From assembly GCF_040412425.1 (NCBI RefSeq), contig NC_089783.1, positions 44,775,625 through 44,839,624 on the forward strand: DNA of 64,000 nt, written 5' to 3'. This stretch comes from Macrobrachium rosenbergii (Eukaryota > Arthropoda > Malacostraca > Decapoda > Palaemonidae). Shown here in pieces: positions 1-14,111 of the stretch (the first letter of the stretch is position 1; the number at the start of each line of letters is the position of its first letter). The notes under the pieces were generated by a model, which was not told where the DNA came from, did not search any database, and worked only from the letters and a program-made list of their open reading frames with translations. The translations under genes and the position numbers were made by a program.

Positions 1-29
1 CTGCTGCTTTTTTAATTGATTTCCTCATC

Positions 30-750
30 CTCTGGCATCACATGTTCAAAACATATGTCTTTGAGATTTTTTCCAACATACTTTTGTTGTATCTCTACTT
101 AAATTTCATATTCATAATAAAGTCTTCCCACCACACTTTGGCCTTCAACCTTAACACTACTGTATGTGGTCACAGATTTTCAGCATTTCCATTTTCCATG
201 TCAGTGTTCATGTTTCTGCTTTATAGAGTAGCACAGGCCTTAGGTACTCATTGTAAATCTTTGCTTTGTCTGTTAATGGGACATTTTCATGTACCAGTAA
301 TCCAGCTGTCTCTTCATTTCATCCATATTACAGCTACTCTTTCATATTGCTCTCTCAACTCCTGCTTCACGGTCCAGTGTGTTCCCTGGGTAATAGAAAT
401 GCTCTGCCTCTTCTAAGATTCACCCATCTATCATAACATGGTTCTTAATTCCCCTCTCTTCCCTGTTTGCTTGTGTCATGCATTCCTGGTATCATAAATA
501 ATACTCCATGTATGACCTGTAATCCTGAGCCCCTCTTGTGACATATACTACACTGTGCACATCAAAGAGTTCAGTTTCCAATAACTGTATGGACACTTTT
601 TTTATTACACTTTTCCTTTGGTTCCTCTTTCCCATTAGCTGTTTCTTCGTCAGATTCTGCTTTTAGCATGAGGTCACCTGTATAAAGCATCTCCTTGGAA
701 CCTCTTCTGTGCTCTTTTGTAGCTTATTATATTACTGGGATAAACACTCC
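30..750 (-). pseudogene. Decayed LINE reverse transcriptase fragment
   Basis: Read on the minus strand in shifting frames, this resembles the C-terminal half of an endonuclease/reverse-transcriptase non-LTR element. From 5' to 3' on that strand come a GSV-like motif near 745, a YTGDLMLKAES stretch near 660-700 where a YADD catalytic box is expected, a small Cys motif (CSICHKRGSG) near 510-560, and a 'LTDKAKIYNEYLRPVLLY' thumb-like segment near 230-290. Several stops and frameshifts break it, and the catalytic aspartate pair is not intact. It is a dead copy. The family (RTE- or Jockey-like) cannot be fixed by eye. Longer open frames on the plus strand here are shadows. Confidence 0.55.
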
Positions 751-759
751 CTTCATTCT

Positions 760-2480
760 AGATCAAATAGTGATTGAGGCAGTGAAAAGTGGGAGTTCCA
801 GCAAGATAGAGATAAATAGAATAATAATGAGGTGAAGCACAATCATCTACAAATATAAAGGTTGGACAGGAAGACAGATGAAAGGAAGCAAGAATAGATG
901 TGAAGTAAAAGGCTAAAAAGTGAGTGCAGCTGCTGGCAGAAGGAATGCTGCAAATTCCTTTTAGTAATGCTTACAGTGCACTGATGGCACTAACCTGCTT
1001 CTGTGTCACACAGGTTTGGGAAATTCTTGTTAAAAGTGTTAGCAGCACTGCGCATATTTACAAATAATAAAGTGAGTGAGTGGTTCTTTCTTGTGGATCC
1101 ATATGCACATGACTGGCCTACCTTCATTTATTCAGCTGACACCATGCAGGTGCGAGAGAACCAACTGTTTATAATTTAAAATAATGGGGTTTTGATTCCT
1201 TTATTTATGTAGAGAGGCATCCCAACAACTATTGTTGATGGGGATGTGGTGAAACACAGGGGCATATATGCTGTTCTTGTTTTCAAGGAAAATAAGAATT
1301 GTAAGGCTGTTGCCATAAATAATTACTTAAATTTATAGCATGTTACAACCATTATGGTAGAGCCACTTTCTGGACTGTTCTTGGTACAACTGATAAATGT
1401 CAGTCAATCTCTTTTGAGGTTTTGTTTACAGTTTTGTGCAGTAAGGATATTTGCATCTCTCTCTTCGCCACAGTTAAAATCATGCACAGTAAAATGTTTT
1501 GTATGTGTTGGAACAAGTAAAATAAAGAACAATATAGTTTCCTAAGAAGAATATAGTTTCCTAAGGAAGCTTTATTTTACATGAAATTCCTCGCCTGGAG
1601 CCATCTGATAGTAGGAACATGAATTGCTAGCTGTGTGTAAGCTGTTGATTATACCCACTGCAGCAAGCATTCCTCATCACAGGATCCAACATTAATAATA
1701 CCTGTATATTTATGTTAGTTCTGAGTGGTGTATTACCTCTTTTGGCAAGGAGACGCACATACTGCAGTACTGTATTAAGAACTGAATTTTGTTGCAGGAA
1801 ACGAGAAAATGTGACTATTCCTATCTGTGGAGAGACTCTCTGTGGTAGGACAAAGCTATTGGTGTGTTATGCACAGCATTTGTAGTGGTGATTTTCTATG
1901 GCATGTTTTGGATACATTTAAATTTTTTTAAGTAAACCTTTATTAGGGCAGCTAAGATTTACTCATCAAATACGTACTCAATTTATGCATCACTGCGCAG
2001 CAGTGATATTTATGTTGTGGGTTACTGGATTCAGAAAATGTTATGTTATTGTGAGTAGACAAGAATGTAATACATAAATGTATCTGTTTCCAAATCTGAT
2101 GTTCTTAGAGGAAGTGAAGATACATTCCATCTGCTGATTTGTTACTGGAATTAAAGATCCTTTACTGTCATTTTTGGTCTGGTACTTCTTTGTGGCGCAT
2201 TAATATTTTCTCTTGGGTAGGACCAGCAATATTTTTGTGTGTAATGAATTATGGTCAAACATTACCAAAATAATTCTCTATATTGTTAAAAACTCATGAA
2301 AAAGTCCTGAGGCTCATATTTGTGACACATTTATTTTCCTTAGACTGAAGGTTTTTGTTGAAGGTATCGTAATTGATATCTGGGTTGATAAGGCCATCCC
2401 TACTTGAGTTGGGTGTTTTGGCATAGTGGTCTAAGCTATGTAAACTGTCATTACGGCTTGTAAAATAATACATATAAAGA
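760..2480. other. Non-coding, nothing recognised
   Basis: AT-rich sequence with stops in all frames. The only structure noticed is a short direct duplication near 1,530-1,566 (a unit around ATATAGTTTCCTAAG, twice). No RNA gene, TIR element or conserved ORF seen. Confidence 0.5.
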
Positions 2481-2740
2481 TGTCATTGTAAATGATTTTA
2501 TTGAAACTGTTTCAGTTAATTGTTCTTCAACTGTCTTCATCATAAACCCAAAGTTTGAGAGTGATGTTGTAGTCTTGCATGGAAACTGAAAATTGTTGCT
2601 TAGTCATTCCAAGATCCTGTACTAAAGAGATGATTGCTGTTTGGCCTCCACCAGTGACAGTTTTCCTTAGTTTTGGAAAAAAAACAGTTAAGGAAATTTT
2701 GTCAGAACCTTTTATTTTCAATTTATTCGATTAGTATATA
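2480..2740 (-). pseudogene. Orphan 3'-exon-like ORF with poly(A) signal
   Basis: On the minus strand an open frame of about 65 codons runs from near 2,721 to a stop at 2,527. It includes the stretch VTGGGQTAIISLVQDLGM and ends KLWVYDEDS. About 25 bases past the stop is AATAAA (minus strand, near 2,495-2,500), as in a terminal exon or retrocopy. The frame closes just upstream at a TAA, and I see no convincing acceptor that would extend it. I do not recognise the family. It could be the tail of an old transposase or retrogene, or chance. Confidence 0.2.
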
Positions 2741-2759
2741 TTTTAAATAACTGCAAATT

Positions 2760-5000
2760 GGAGGGTAAAACTTTGATTTTATGATTTATGACAAACCCTT
2801 CAGGGCAGCCCTGTGATAATTAAGTATTTTAGCTTGGTTGCTGGGTTAAATTAATACAGTACTAATAATAATGCACAAGGAATTTGTTTCAGTCTATATG
2901 TGGTACTGCCATACCTCCATATGCCCATTCTTTTATTACGTTATAAAATGGCTGTTGAGAGACAACAAAATACAAGAATCTACAAACCATCCAGCATTAA
3001 TGGTCCTCAGTGATGCTGAATGCATTTTCATATCACATAAGCCTAGCTAATGAACTTTTTAATACTTACTGTACATATACCTAACAAAACTACACTGTTG
3101 TTCTTACTTTGTAAGCTTATTACTGTATTAGTACTAAATAAGTATAAACCAAATGTAAATCAAAATGAAAAAGTACTGTAAATTGTGTATATTTATTCAA
3201 ATAGTGTTGGTAACTTTTTGTAGCAGTTCTGTTTAAATATAATGATAGTAAACATCATAAACAAGTTTGAATATAAGCTGTACTACATTCAGTATCTACA
3301 AGTTTTTACACCACAAATATGAATAGAATTTACATTGTTTTTTCTTAATTTTTTTCATTTGAACTGCAATTTCATGATATATCCTTTGTTGAACGTGATA
3401 TTATCGCCACTTTCCTTCCCCAAAAATTGTTCCTCCTCATCTGCAAATAAAATAAAAACCGTGCTGAGTGTCAGTGAATAATTGTGAAACAAGCTGCTGC
3501 TGCTGCTGCTAATAAAGATAAAATGTTTTACAGGAACTTATAGAATAGGATGACATAAAATATATGTATCCTCTTCTGTATAATTCATATACATTGTGTA
3601 TAGTGGTCACTCAAATATGTTGCATAAACTGTAGCATTGGTTTAGCTTTATGCAAATAAAAAACAGAGATTAAAGTACTATTCCATTCAGTTTGCATTGC
3701 AAAGGAAAACGGAGAGAACTTGTTGGTTTGCATATACATTGCTAAGTGCTGTATAACAACAGAGTACATGATTTTTTATGAAAAAAATTCTATACTGAGT
3801 AGAGGCAAAAGTTATGAAAAAAATGAATTAAATTACATTGTTGAAGAAATTTGTGTATCACTGATTTTATGCTCCTGAATTAATGAAGTATTTGGGACAG
3901 TGGTAGACAATTGTTGTATGGTGGGGGATAGAAAAAAAGGTGGTATGTTATTGTAAGCTGTTTTCATAAGGGAATGAAAATATTGAGCCTAAGTAACATA
4001 TTGGACATTTTACTGATGCATTCCCTTAACTCTCCTCCTAGTTACAATTTACATCTTGTTATTCCTAATTTTAATTGAGATACTTTAATTATGTGCACCA
4101 CCTAATTGTTTTTACTCTTGCACACTACAGTAAATACTGAAAATTAAAAACTTTCTACGTACATATATAAGCATTATAATTTCTCATATGTAAGTGTTCT
4201 ATTTTATGGTATTTCTCTGTTAATGATGGTTGACTAAAATATAAGACTTCAGCTCTTGAAAATTTTTATTTTGATTGTACAGGTAATTATTAATTTAGTG
4301 TTAATAGGCTCTTATAAACTTTTTAACCTAATGCAATGGAAAGTGGAGGTACCATGTATGGTGTGGTTTTGCACAAAAGATACAAAGATACACTTTTTTT
4401 TTAAGATTAATGTTGAAATTATTTTTAAACTTGATCAGATGTAAAAGTTCTTTATAGCTATAATATTATTGTAATTCCAGTAGAGACTATATCAGGCCAC
4501 CAAGGGCCAAGAAAATATGAGTATAAAGGACTTGTGTAGGTGTCACCTGTGTATGGGATAGGTTTTACTGACTGTGCAGTCATAGAGATAAAAGGTAAAG
4601 CATTTATAAGATGTGTTTGAAAAGTGGAACTGAAAGTACAGTAGTATGAAGAAAATAGAATGCATACTTACAATGGATAAACCTTTTATTTTACATATGC
4701 CTGATTCCCAGAAAGTAATGTAAATGAGGACCTTTTGAGTGTTTCCCAGGTTCTGTGGAAAACCCAATGCCCAGTACATCTTCAAACCATTATCAGCACA
4801 TGGTCATCATACTGTTTCTGTGTTTACTTCCCCTTTACGGGGTTAGACATGAAAATAGTTCTCTCCACTCTCCTGTGGTGGAATTTCAAAGAAACCACAC
4901 ATCGCACAGCATTAGAGATGATGATGATAAAATTAGTTGTAGTGGAAGTTTGTTCTTAAATCATAGTTGCTCCATACTTTACTTCCAGGGACACAATATG
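2760..5000. other. Non-coding, nothing recognised
   Basis: AT-rich sequence with only short open frames. A (CTG)5 run lies near 3,493-3,510. Nothing conserved or structured was recognised on either strand. Confidence 0.5.
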
Positions 5001-5020
5001 CACTACTCAGTCTTATCTCT

Positions 5021-5180
5021 TACAGGCAGTCCCCAGGTTACGCTGCTTACAGTGCCATTAATGGCACTGTAACTGCTATTTATTGCCATTATAATTATGA
5101 TACTTTGGGTTATGGTGATTTTTGGCTTGCGGCGTGCTGCTGGGCACGGAACCCCTGCCATAAACCAGGGACTGGCTGTA
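5021..5180. mobile_element. TA-flanked miniature inverted-repeat element (copy 1)
   Basis: The ends are inverted repeats. The left end reads TACAGGCAGTCCCCAGGTTA and the right end TAAACCAGGGACTGGCTGTA, the reverse complement with two or three differences. Each terminus carries TA, the target duplication typical of Tc1/mariner-type elements. No transposase lies inside the 160 bp, so this is a MITE-like non-autonomous copy. Related ends occur at 34,905-35,136 and 51,228-51,537. The small ORFs here are element sequence. Confidence 0.6.
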
Positions 5181-5199
5181 TTTTTATTATGGAAAAACA

Positions 5200-8100
5200 C
5201 ATGGAAACATGTAAATTGCTTAGTTAAATTTGTAACCAGAGTCAGTCACCTTTCAAAGAGATCAAAGAGTTTTAAAAGGTTTCAGGTGTAGTAAATATTT
5301 AATTGTTATTACCTGTATTGAGTACGCAGTTTATTGGGACCATTGAGTCAAAATGCTAAATTTTTATACACTGCTAGCCTTGTGGTTTTAATCATATGAA
5401 GCTACGAAGCAAGTGGAGGAGATGCTATTAACATTGCCATGTTGAAAGGTAACACAAATCTTCAAAGTTACTGGTAAATTCATATAAAATTTATGAATCT
5501 TCAGTTGTATTAGACATATTTTCCTTTTCCTTCTTCTAGTCCTTTTATACAACCTAATATAGTATCTAATAGTTGTAAGTTAGATGAAAGTAAAATTCTA
5601 ATGACCTCTATTTAAATGTCTCTCTCTTAACTTGTTTTCCAATCTTCTATTGCTCACTCCCTTCTACTGGAGCCCTTACACCTATTTTTGATATTCCCAT
5701 GGAATTTCTTACATAGCGTTAAATGCAAGCATTGTACAGAAGCAAATAAGATATCTCTACCTTGTCCTGTTGCAAGCAGCCCTTAGCTGTCTTCAAATTA
5801 ACCTCTTATATTTTCTTTTATATTAAGGGTATTATGACTGGTGTAGTCAGCAAACCAATATGAAAGGAAAAATCCTACAATGATCTTCATACATGGCTAC
5901 CATGACTGGTTACCTGTGAACTGTCTTGCTTAACGGATCGACCATCAAATTCTTGCAAAGCCTGAAATACCTTCCTGGTAATGGACTGTAATCCTTCCAG
6001 GACCCAGGACTTTTGCATGTTGTGTCTATCAAGTTTCCCAAATTAGACAATCCACATTATGAACTCTAGCTGAGAAGTGGCTCTAATATTACAGTATACA
6101 TTAATACGGCTGGTATTTCAAATGCTCAAACTGAAGATGGTTCTTTAGTGTTTTGATCTGGTCCCTTAAGTGTATCTTTTGTAAATAAACCTCTTATGTA
6201 CAGCAACATAATCAAGTTTGCCTCTCCAGGGGATTAAATATGGAAGGAAGTGAATCATTAATTTTAGAAATATCTAACAGTAAGGAATGCAAGCTACTGT
6301 TAGTGTACTTTTAAATAATGGAGAGAAGGTGAGAAGTACTGTATAAGTTGTATGGCATAGTTACAAGACTCTTGATGGCATGAGCAGAAAGACGTGATTA
6401 TGTTGACCAAGTTCCCTTTGTCTTGTAGCTGTCGGTCAATTCCTGGGACTTCATATTCAAGAGCTCAGTGTGTAAACTAATTTGAACAAAGTTGTTTGAA
6501 GTTGAGAGCTATTCTTACAATTGCAACATTTATCTTAGAGATAAGATGAGTACTTCTAAGAAGACTTAAACTCTGGGAGGTAGCTTAAAGTTACAGGTGC
6601 ACATCATATTTCCAATCGGAACAAAAAGGCTGGAGAACTGTTAACAATTACACCTTTATGACAATTTATCTTGAGTAAATGAAAATGCGCTGTCCACTGT
6701 GAAGACATGAAATTTAAAAAAAGATTTTGTCTCATAAATAAAGGCTTCTTATTCTAGTGCAAGTTCCCTTATACATGTATATACTTGTTTTTTTGGGCAT
6801 TATGCATAACTTGAAAGAAAGGTTTCTAAGTATGAAACATTTAAGATATCTAAAATTCTGCTTGCTACTGAAATAGAATTATATATGAAAACACACCAGT
6901 GTAGAAAGGGAAACTCTGGTAATGCAAAAGTGATGAGGAACAGTGAAATTAGCAAATGTGGTAACCTATAAAACCATGTGATAGAGAATCATAAAATTTC
7001 CTGGTTATCATTTGAACTTGTATGGGGCATGGCTTAAGGGCTGTTCAAGTTGCCATTCAAAGTTGTGGCTACTAGGCATGTGGCGTATGACTTGTTAGGG
7101 ATTTCTGTACATTACTCTACTGAAGAAGTAAAATTATAGTGGTGTCAAACTCAAATGTATTTTACATTAAGCTTTATCTTATGCTGAAAGAGAAGTAGAC
7201 CTTCAAAATTAGATAAACTACAGGTATGGGTAATGTTGAGTAATTGAATGTAGGTGAGCTTAGAAACAACTTAAGGAGATTTTGTCAGAAACAATTATTT
7301 TTCCACTTACCCAGTTATCAGATTTTCACTGTGACCTAGGCAATGAGAAAAGCTGTTGGTTTGGTCATAGTACAGTATTTTGTAACTGACTGATGGCCAG
7401 ACTTCCAAGAGAGGTGCAGATAATTTTCTCACATGAAAAACATGAAGAGATTGGTGGAAGAGCTAAGCATTGCAAAAACGTGTGCTTCTTTTACCCCCTC
7501 TCTTTAATCCTCTTCCTTCTTTGACTCGAGCATATTTGTACCTGGGTTTCTTCTCAGTATTCTTTGAGTCCATCTTGCTTCCAACTCTTCCTTGTGCCTG
7601 TCAAGTTCTTAGAAGGTGTCTGGAGGGTATGGAAATCTCTGAACTCCTTGTACAGTACCAAGGTAGTGAATGTGGATCTCTTCTACTCTGGTTATTTTTC
7701 CCCCTGCAATAACTGTTGATTCAGTTTTGCAGATTCTGCATGGTTGCTAGAATTTTCTTTGATCAGCCTTGAGGGTGGACGAGGAATTCTTCTCCAGGGA
7801 TTCCTTGGCTTTGGCCAAAGGCCTTTTCCCTTGGGCTCCTGCTTAATCTTTATTTTTCACCTGCTTTGGCTGTTGTCCTTCAGGGCAACGCCTTTGCAGC
7901 TGGGCGTTGATTGAGAGACAGCCAAGTGGAAGAGGGAAACATGATTTCTGTGTTTTTCTCTTCCTTCTGTCTTCAAGTTCTTCCTCTGCCATTGCCATCA
8001 TCTCCTGCTGCCCTGGTCTCTGTGAAGGGGATGGTTTTAAGTCTCTTTTCTGGGTGATCCTTAAGGATTTCTTCAGAGTTCCTTCTGTAGGATAAACACT

Positions 8101-11100
8101 ACTGTATTCTTGTTTCTCTCACAGATCAAGCTCACCAGTCCCCCCTAAGATCAACGAAGGATGGATCTCCACTTGGTCAGTTCCATTGAGGACCATGGTT
8201 TGTCAGTTTTCAGTCAAGTAGGTTCTCTAATAGCATCTTATTGCATAGGTGATATACAGTTCTTGAAGTAAGCTTTTGTTACTGCTAACCCATGTCACCT
8301 AATTTTAAATTGCAATATTATTTATAAGCCTTGATCTATGTTTATAGCCTTTAATAACCATCTTTCCCAGAGTACCACTTAGTACACTGTATCACCTATC
8401 TTCTAAATGATTCTTTATCTAGGTATCATACAGATATAGTTATGTTTCTGAAAAGCCTTCAGACCTTCTTAGATTACTATAGTTTTCGTAATTTTTTATT
8501 TTGTTAACCTCCCCAAGCAGTGACCGTTCCATGAGACTTCTGTGCAGTTTGGAGGAGGATTGCGGGCGAGAACAGACAGTTACAATACCATGCTCCAATT
8601 GTCTTACTCAAAAATTCCATCTATTGAGTACACCAGTAGAGAGGGCCTAGTCTTCTCATAACATAGCTTTTGGATATCGACAATTCTCCACTGAGGTATC
8701 TACCGTATCTACCCCTCAATTGTGGCTGAAGGCTATCAGAATCTTTCCACCTTGTTGCATGAAATTACCCATGTAAAATGAATTAGAGGTTTTGTTCAAT
8801 TAAGGAACATATCCAAGATTTTTGTAAGAATTTTGAAATTATGTAAATACAATTTTATATTTAATAAGACAAGTGCGTGGCTTGCCCAAAGGATTGGAAA
8901 TGGTAGTGCTAAAAATGTTTGAGAGATAGATAGGGTGAGATCAAAAGGTAAATGGTAAATAGTAAAAGGTAGTCAGTAACACAACAAAGAACCTGGTGTA
9001 CTGTCTACAGTGGACTGCACAATTTTTGTTGAAGGCGGCATCGGCATCCCCCTTGAGTATTTGAGTTCAGTAACCCCTCAACATAGATGCTTTAGAAGTC
9101 TGGCCTTTTGATAAGTAACAAAGACCCTATAGTAGAGTCTACACTGTGAACAATCATGATATCACATCAAATGGTGATCCCATACAATTTCTAACAAGCA
9201 AAAATGTTTTACACATCATTCATTTTAAGAAATTTTATTGCAAAATGCATCTCGTGTGAATAGGTAGCTTAGAGGAAAACCATTATGATAATGTAGCTGA
9301 TAAGTAAAGATGTCTGGTAAGTTGATATCTGACCTTGCATCATGACAGTGAAGCAATAACTTCTCCCTCTTATGAATGCACTGGTTTACTAATCCAGTAG
9401 CTTATCACTTTGGGATTGTCAGCTTTTTTGCCAGTGTTGGCAAACTGCAGTGTAAAACATGATGTTGTAAGATTAGGAAATAATAAAATTGTTTTAGAAA
9501 ATGTAGGTTTTAAATCTGTCGAAATATTGCATTTACTCTTATAGTTATCTAGCTTAAGGTGGAAAGAGGTACCACAAAACCCACCAATGCATTTACATGC
9601 CCTCATTTATTTCATATAAATGTAGTGTAGTCCTCAAATTTGCCTTTTTTTTTTGCCATATGAAATATGTATTTCATAAAATCTGCATTATTCTTTTGTG
9701 TACTATAAAAAAAAAACTGCCTTAATTGCTCATACATTGTTGTGTAGGATAGCAAAGTTGTGTGAACAGTATTTTTCTTCCACAGAATCTTTCCCCACTA
9801 AGTCCAATGAGGCTTTATGCTGGCCCAGTACTTCGAGAATTTAATCAGTGTTATGTAGATTGTAAGGGATGGCTTAGGATTTAAGAACTTTGTTTCTAAA
9901 TTGTAGCACACTGTGGTGTTAATGGGTTTGAAGCCATTGACTGATAAGCAAAATTGATGTCACTCATCTGACCAACTTACTATGTCTTGTGTACTGCATC
10001 TTGTCTTGAACTTTAAAAGTAGGGTTTTCAGGGCAGTTCACTCCTTATGCAAAGCTAACTGACTGCCAAGTTACATCTGCTGTATGGCAAGAAAACAAAC
10101 ATGGGAAGAGTTGCAAGGTATTTCATAGAGATGTAAGTTTCAACGTGGGAAGCTTTGGGTTTCTCTTGATAGCACAATTAGCATAGCATCAGGTGTGAAC
10201 TGGCTTTTATTGTTGTATCTCACTACTGTACTGCAATTTATTTTGAAATTAAAACTGTATGTCTTGGAACTGTGGTCTGTTTCAGAGTTGTTGATGCTGA
10301 TTTGTCATCTCTTTCATTGTCTTCTTCAGGAAGAATGGTATCACTGTTGTTGTATAGACTAACATATTTCATTGAAATTCCACTTGTATATAATGTATTT
10401 ACCACTACATCATAGCTGTCCATTGCTGCATATGCATGCATATAAATATTTATATATTTTTACTTGATTTGGGATGCTGTAGCTTACAGTTTTGTATGTA
10501 CCTTCGTAATTACAATATTCTTGTCACGTTGTTGGAATTCTAAATATTATGTACAATTATAACCTAGGTATGTCCAACTTATGAGGTGTAATGTTTTTAT
10601 GGAGTGACAGCTGACTCACAAATGTCTGTATTATAACTGAAACTTCCTACTTGTAGTTCTTTGTACATGTAATATTCAAGACTTCCATACCAGTACCAAT
10701 AAATGTTTGCCAGAAGCCTTGAAATTTGTATGTTTTTTTTTTTTTTTCTTGAAGCTTTCCAAGGGTCTTAAGCGACTTAATATATTTGAGGGGTACTATA
10801 GTAACTCCTAAGTGGCTGTACTTATAAACAGTATCCTTTTCATACTTTATTCCTAAATTTCATAAGCCTTTATAATTGAAAGTGAAGTAGGCTAGTGTAC
10901 TTAAAAAAATATAGTCGAGACTAGCTATGGTGAGGCACCCTCCTTTATATTAGAACTAGGAACAATATGCATTGAAGAGAAACAAGAAGTATATTCGGTA
11001 TGAAATATGAATCTGATAACAGTAAAGGAAAATGAATACACCCTTTCATCAGATTTAAGCAAAGTGGTCACCAACAGTTAACCACACTGCATATGAATGT

Positions 11101-12960
11101 CCAGACTTCAACAAGTGGTACACTCAATTTCTGCAATTTTCAAGTTTTTTACTTCCCTAATTTTGAGACTGTTAAAGAATTAAAGTTTATTCACTAAATT
11201 TTAGCATTAAAGACAAGCCCTTCAGGCCAGCCCTATGATGGTCTGGTTAAGTTATCTAATATCTGGGTAGACTATAATTGTTGAAAATTTTCTGTACTTG
11301 ATTACCTCAACAATAAACTTCCAAGTCAAGATAGTTTTTTTTTTTTTTTTGTGGGCGGGCAATTCCTTCTGTTCTTTGGCTTGGGGCGTTTGCCTTTTCT
11401 CTTGACAGACCAATTCTGATTTTCGCAAGCATCGTTTTTTCATCTTATGAATAGAAAGAATACTCCTTTGATCGGGCATTGATCGGTTTTTTGGGATTTC
11501 ACAACTCCAAATCGTAGAGGATATTAGAATACCAAATGGAAATGCGGGTTACTTTCCCGGGTTTTGCCTTGAATCATTTAAAATCATATTGCTTTTGGAC
11601 TGCATGTTGTTCCTTGTGTATTTAATAAGAATTATTTTCTTCAGAAATTATGAAAAACATATAGTAAACTTAGGTATAGTTTTTCACTCTTGTAGGCATG
11701 TGCTATTTTTTACTGGCCTTGTCATTTTTGTCACTGATTTGCAGAAAACGATGGCTGCATAAAATAATTACTGTCACCTCGGACTAAGTACGGTTTGTAA
11801 TAAAAGCATGAAGGAATATCTACGGAGAATCTAAGAACATCCACCTTAGTAATCTTGGTACTTCGCCGATATATCTTTATTTCCATATTTATCGAAGTAA
11901 CTGTCTTGTCAATTTATTTATCTTAATATTTTCAGAAACCTTGCAAAGTCAGCTATCTATGTTTTCTGCTTAAGTGTTCCAGTAATTATGATTCCTGTAC
12001 CCTTCTCTCCCGCCCTCAGAAAATGAACGCCACTTGTCAGTTACCTCTGCCTCTGGCTAAATCTGTGATTATATTCTTGTTAGTTTCTCTTTGCCTCATT
12101 GTCTCATGAAACCCAACTGACACTAAATAAATCGTATAGAGTTGCCAACCATCTTATAGTGGTACGGACAGTTCTTTATTCGGCTTTCACTCTCTCTGTC
12201 CTTCCCCGTTATGTATCTCTTATTTAAAAGAAAATGCATAATAATCATAATATAAACATAGACTTTTTGACAATTAGACTATTTTTCCCATTTGCTTTTA
12301 TAAAGATCACCAGAGTCCAGAACAAAACGAAGCTAAACGTTTTGATCAGTCTTCGTTTAGCACTCCGTAGAGAAAGCTGTGTATTGTGATAACACTGATA
12401 GTTATGCTAAGCTAATGACTGCAAATTTTGCCTCTGAGATTAACTGGAGAAAGGTGTCAGTGCGGACTTATTTTTGTGACATGTATCATGATAACAGTGA
12501 CTAATAGGTCAAGTTGTTTGTGGTCTGTGTCAAAGTTCACTTAAAATGTGGTGCCAAGGCAGTGTGAAATGGCTTCTACCTCACTTTTTGTTGACTAGGC
12601 TAATTTAGAGAAAGTGTGCTGCTGTGTAAGTATCAAAGTTAAATGATGGTAACTGAAAAAAAAGCTCCTGCCCCACAGCCTTAGATTAGGCTCCTAGCCC
12701 TCTAGGTTCACAAAATCCAAGCCTAGGCAAACTTGGTAGCAAGACTGGTCCAGTGAATGTACTTATACCTGTGAGGTCATTTAACGTTTATGTTTGAGTC
12801 ACCCAAAGAAAATAAATTTATTCCGCGTAGACTGGACGCAGTTTGCAATGTATGTAATAGTATTAGGCCCAGTTACTGAATAATATAACTGGTTTTAGGC
12901 AACAACAATCAAAGATCTAGGCATTGAGTACATAAGTCTAGGGCTCTGACCATAAGTGAT
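5200..12960. other. Long gene-poor stretch
   Basis: No exon with conserved content was found. A pyrimidine-rich, less AT-rich patch at about 7,470-8,100 has short open frames on both strands, possibly old retroelement, but I cannot name it. A minus-strand frame at 10,238-10,441 (about 67 codons) looks protein-like but matches nothing I know. An AATAAA sits near 10,699, followed by a poly(T) run at 10,734-10,748. The region could hold introns or a long 3' UTR of a gene outside the window, but nothing shows it. Confidence 0.4.
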
Positions 12961-13207
12961 CTTCGCCTTAGATGGGTTTACACGTTGCTATTTCTCTTTC
13001 GATTTACTGCATTGGCTAGGTCTTGCACGACAGTTTGAACAGTTCTCTCATGCGAGAGTAAGTTTGAGAATCGAATCGAACAAATTCCATAATATTGGTT
13101 ATTTCTCGCTACTTCGTAAGAGTTCGAACTAGAGTGAGAATTCAACGATCGCCCAGAACGGTTATTATTAACCTTCTCTGCCTTTTTGTTTAGTGACCAA
13201 CTGACCA

Positions 13208-13379
13208 TGAGATTTCCAGATGAGCAACTTATCAAATTTATATAACAATGAAGAGCATAAATGCCCTTTGATATATTATGACGACCAAGTAACGAGAATA
13301 AAGCAACGTTGAAAAGCGCATTAGAAAAAAATTGTCGAAAAAATGGCACTTCCAAATTTAGATATTGGTGAATGTAAGC

Positions 13380-13448
<69 letters not shown>

Positions 13449-13619
13449 ATATGCGTTCACAGTATTGCCAAGAAATTAAGAAAACTGGTGACTCAAAACA
13501 ATAATGGCGCAGAAGCAGCCGCCGGTTACAAACCAACACTGATATGGTTTGCTCAAGTTGAGAATCTGGCTTTCCACGGAAATATATTCAGCAGAGGACA
13601 CGCTCGAATTACGAGGTAA
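13208..13619 (+). pseudogene. MADF-domain ORF, frameshifted and split by a (TA)n tract
   Basis: In successive plus-strand frames the sequence reads like one MADF DNA-binding domain. It starts DEQLIKF, then NNEEHKCPLIYY, NKATLKSALEK and IVEKMALPNLDIGE up to 13,380. After the microsatellite it continues with RSQYCQEIKKTGDS and the typical ending GYKPTLIWFAQVENLAF. At least three frame changes are needed, one at an A-run near 13,325, and about 62 bp of (TA)n sits in the middle of the domain. MADF proteins accompany Harbinger transposases and also occur as host regulators. Here the transposase fragment downstream favours the transposon origin. The minus-strand frame here is a shadow. Confidence 0.5.
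13383..13445. repeat. (TA)n microsatellite inside the MADF remnant
   Basis: About 31 uninterrupted TA units. It lies between the two halves of a recognisable protein domain, so it expanded inside former coding sequence. Confidence 0.95.
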
Positions 13620-13760
13620 GCAGTAGGCCTAATGTAGATTAATTAAAACAGCCGATTTTTTTTATAAATACATGGGAGTTTTATTTCAAAAGAAGCAGTT
13701 ACATCATTTATTTATTAGCAACAGTTAATATTTAATAAAAAAAAAAAACTTTATATTAAA

Positions 13761-14034
<274 letters not shown>

Positions 14035-14039
14035 TATTT

Positions 14040-14042
<3 letters not shown>

Positions 14043-14109
<67 letters not shown>
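14043..14109. repeat. (TA)n microsatellite
   Basis: About 33 TA units, separated from the right arm of the palindrome by only a few bases. Confidence 0.95.

Positions 14110-14111
<2 letters not shown>

Noticed and set aside
12978..13539. Minus-strand frames of 72-160 codons with long IYIYIY runs
   Set aside because: They arise from the (TA)n tract and run antisense to the MADF remnant, which explains the sequence better.
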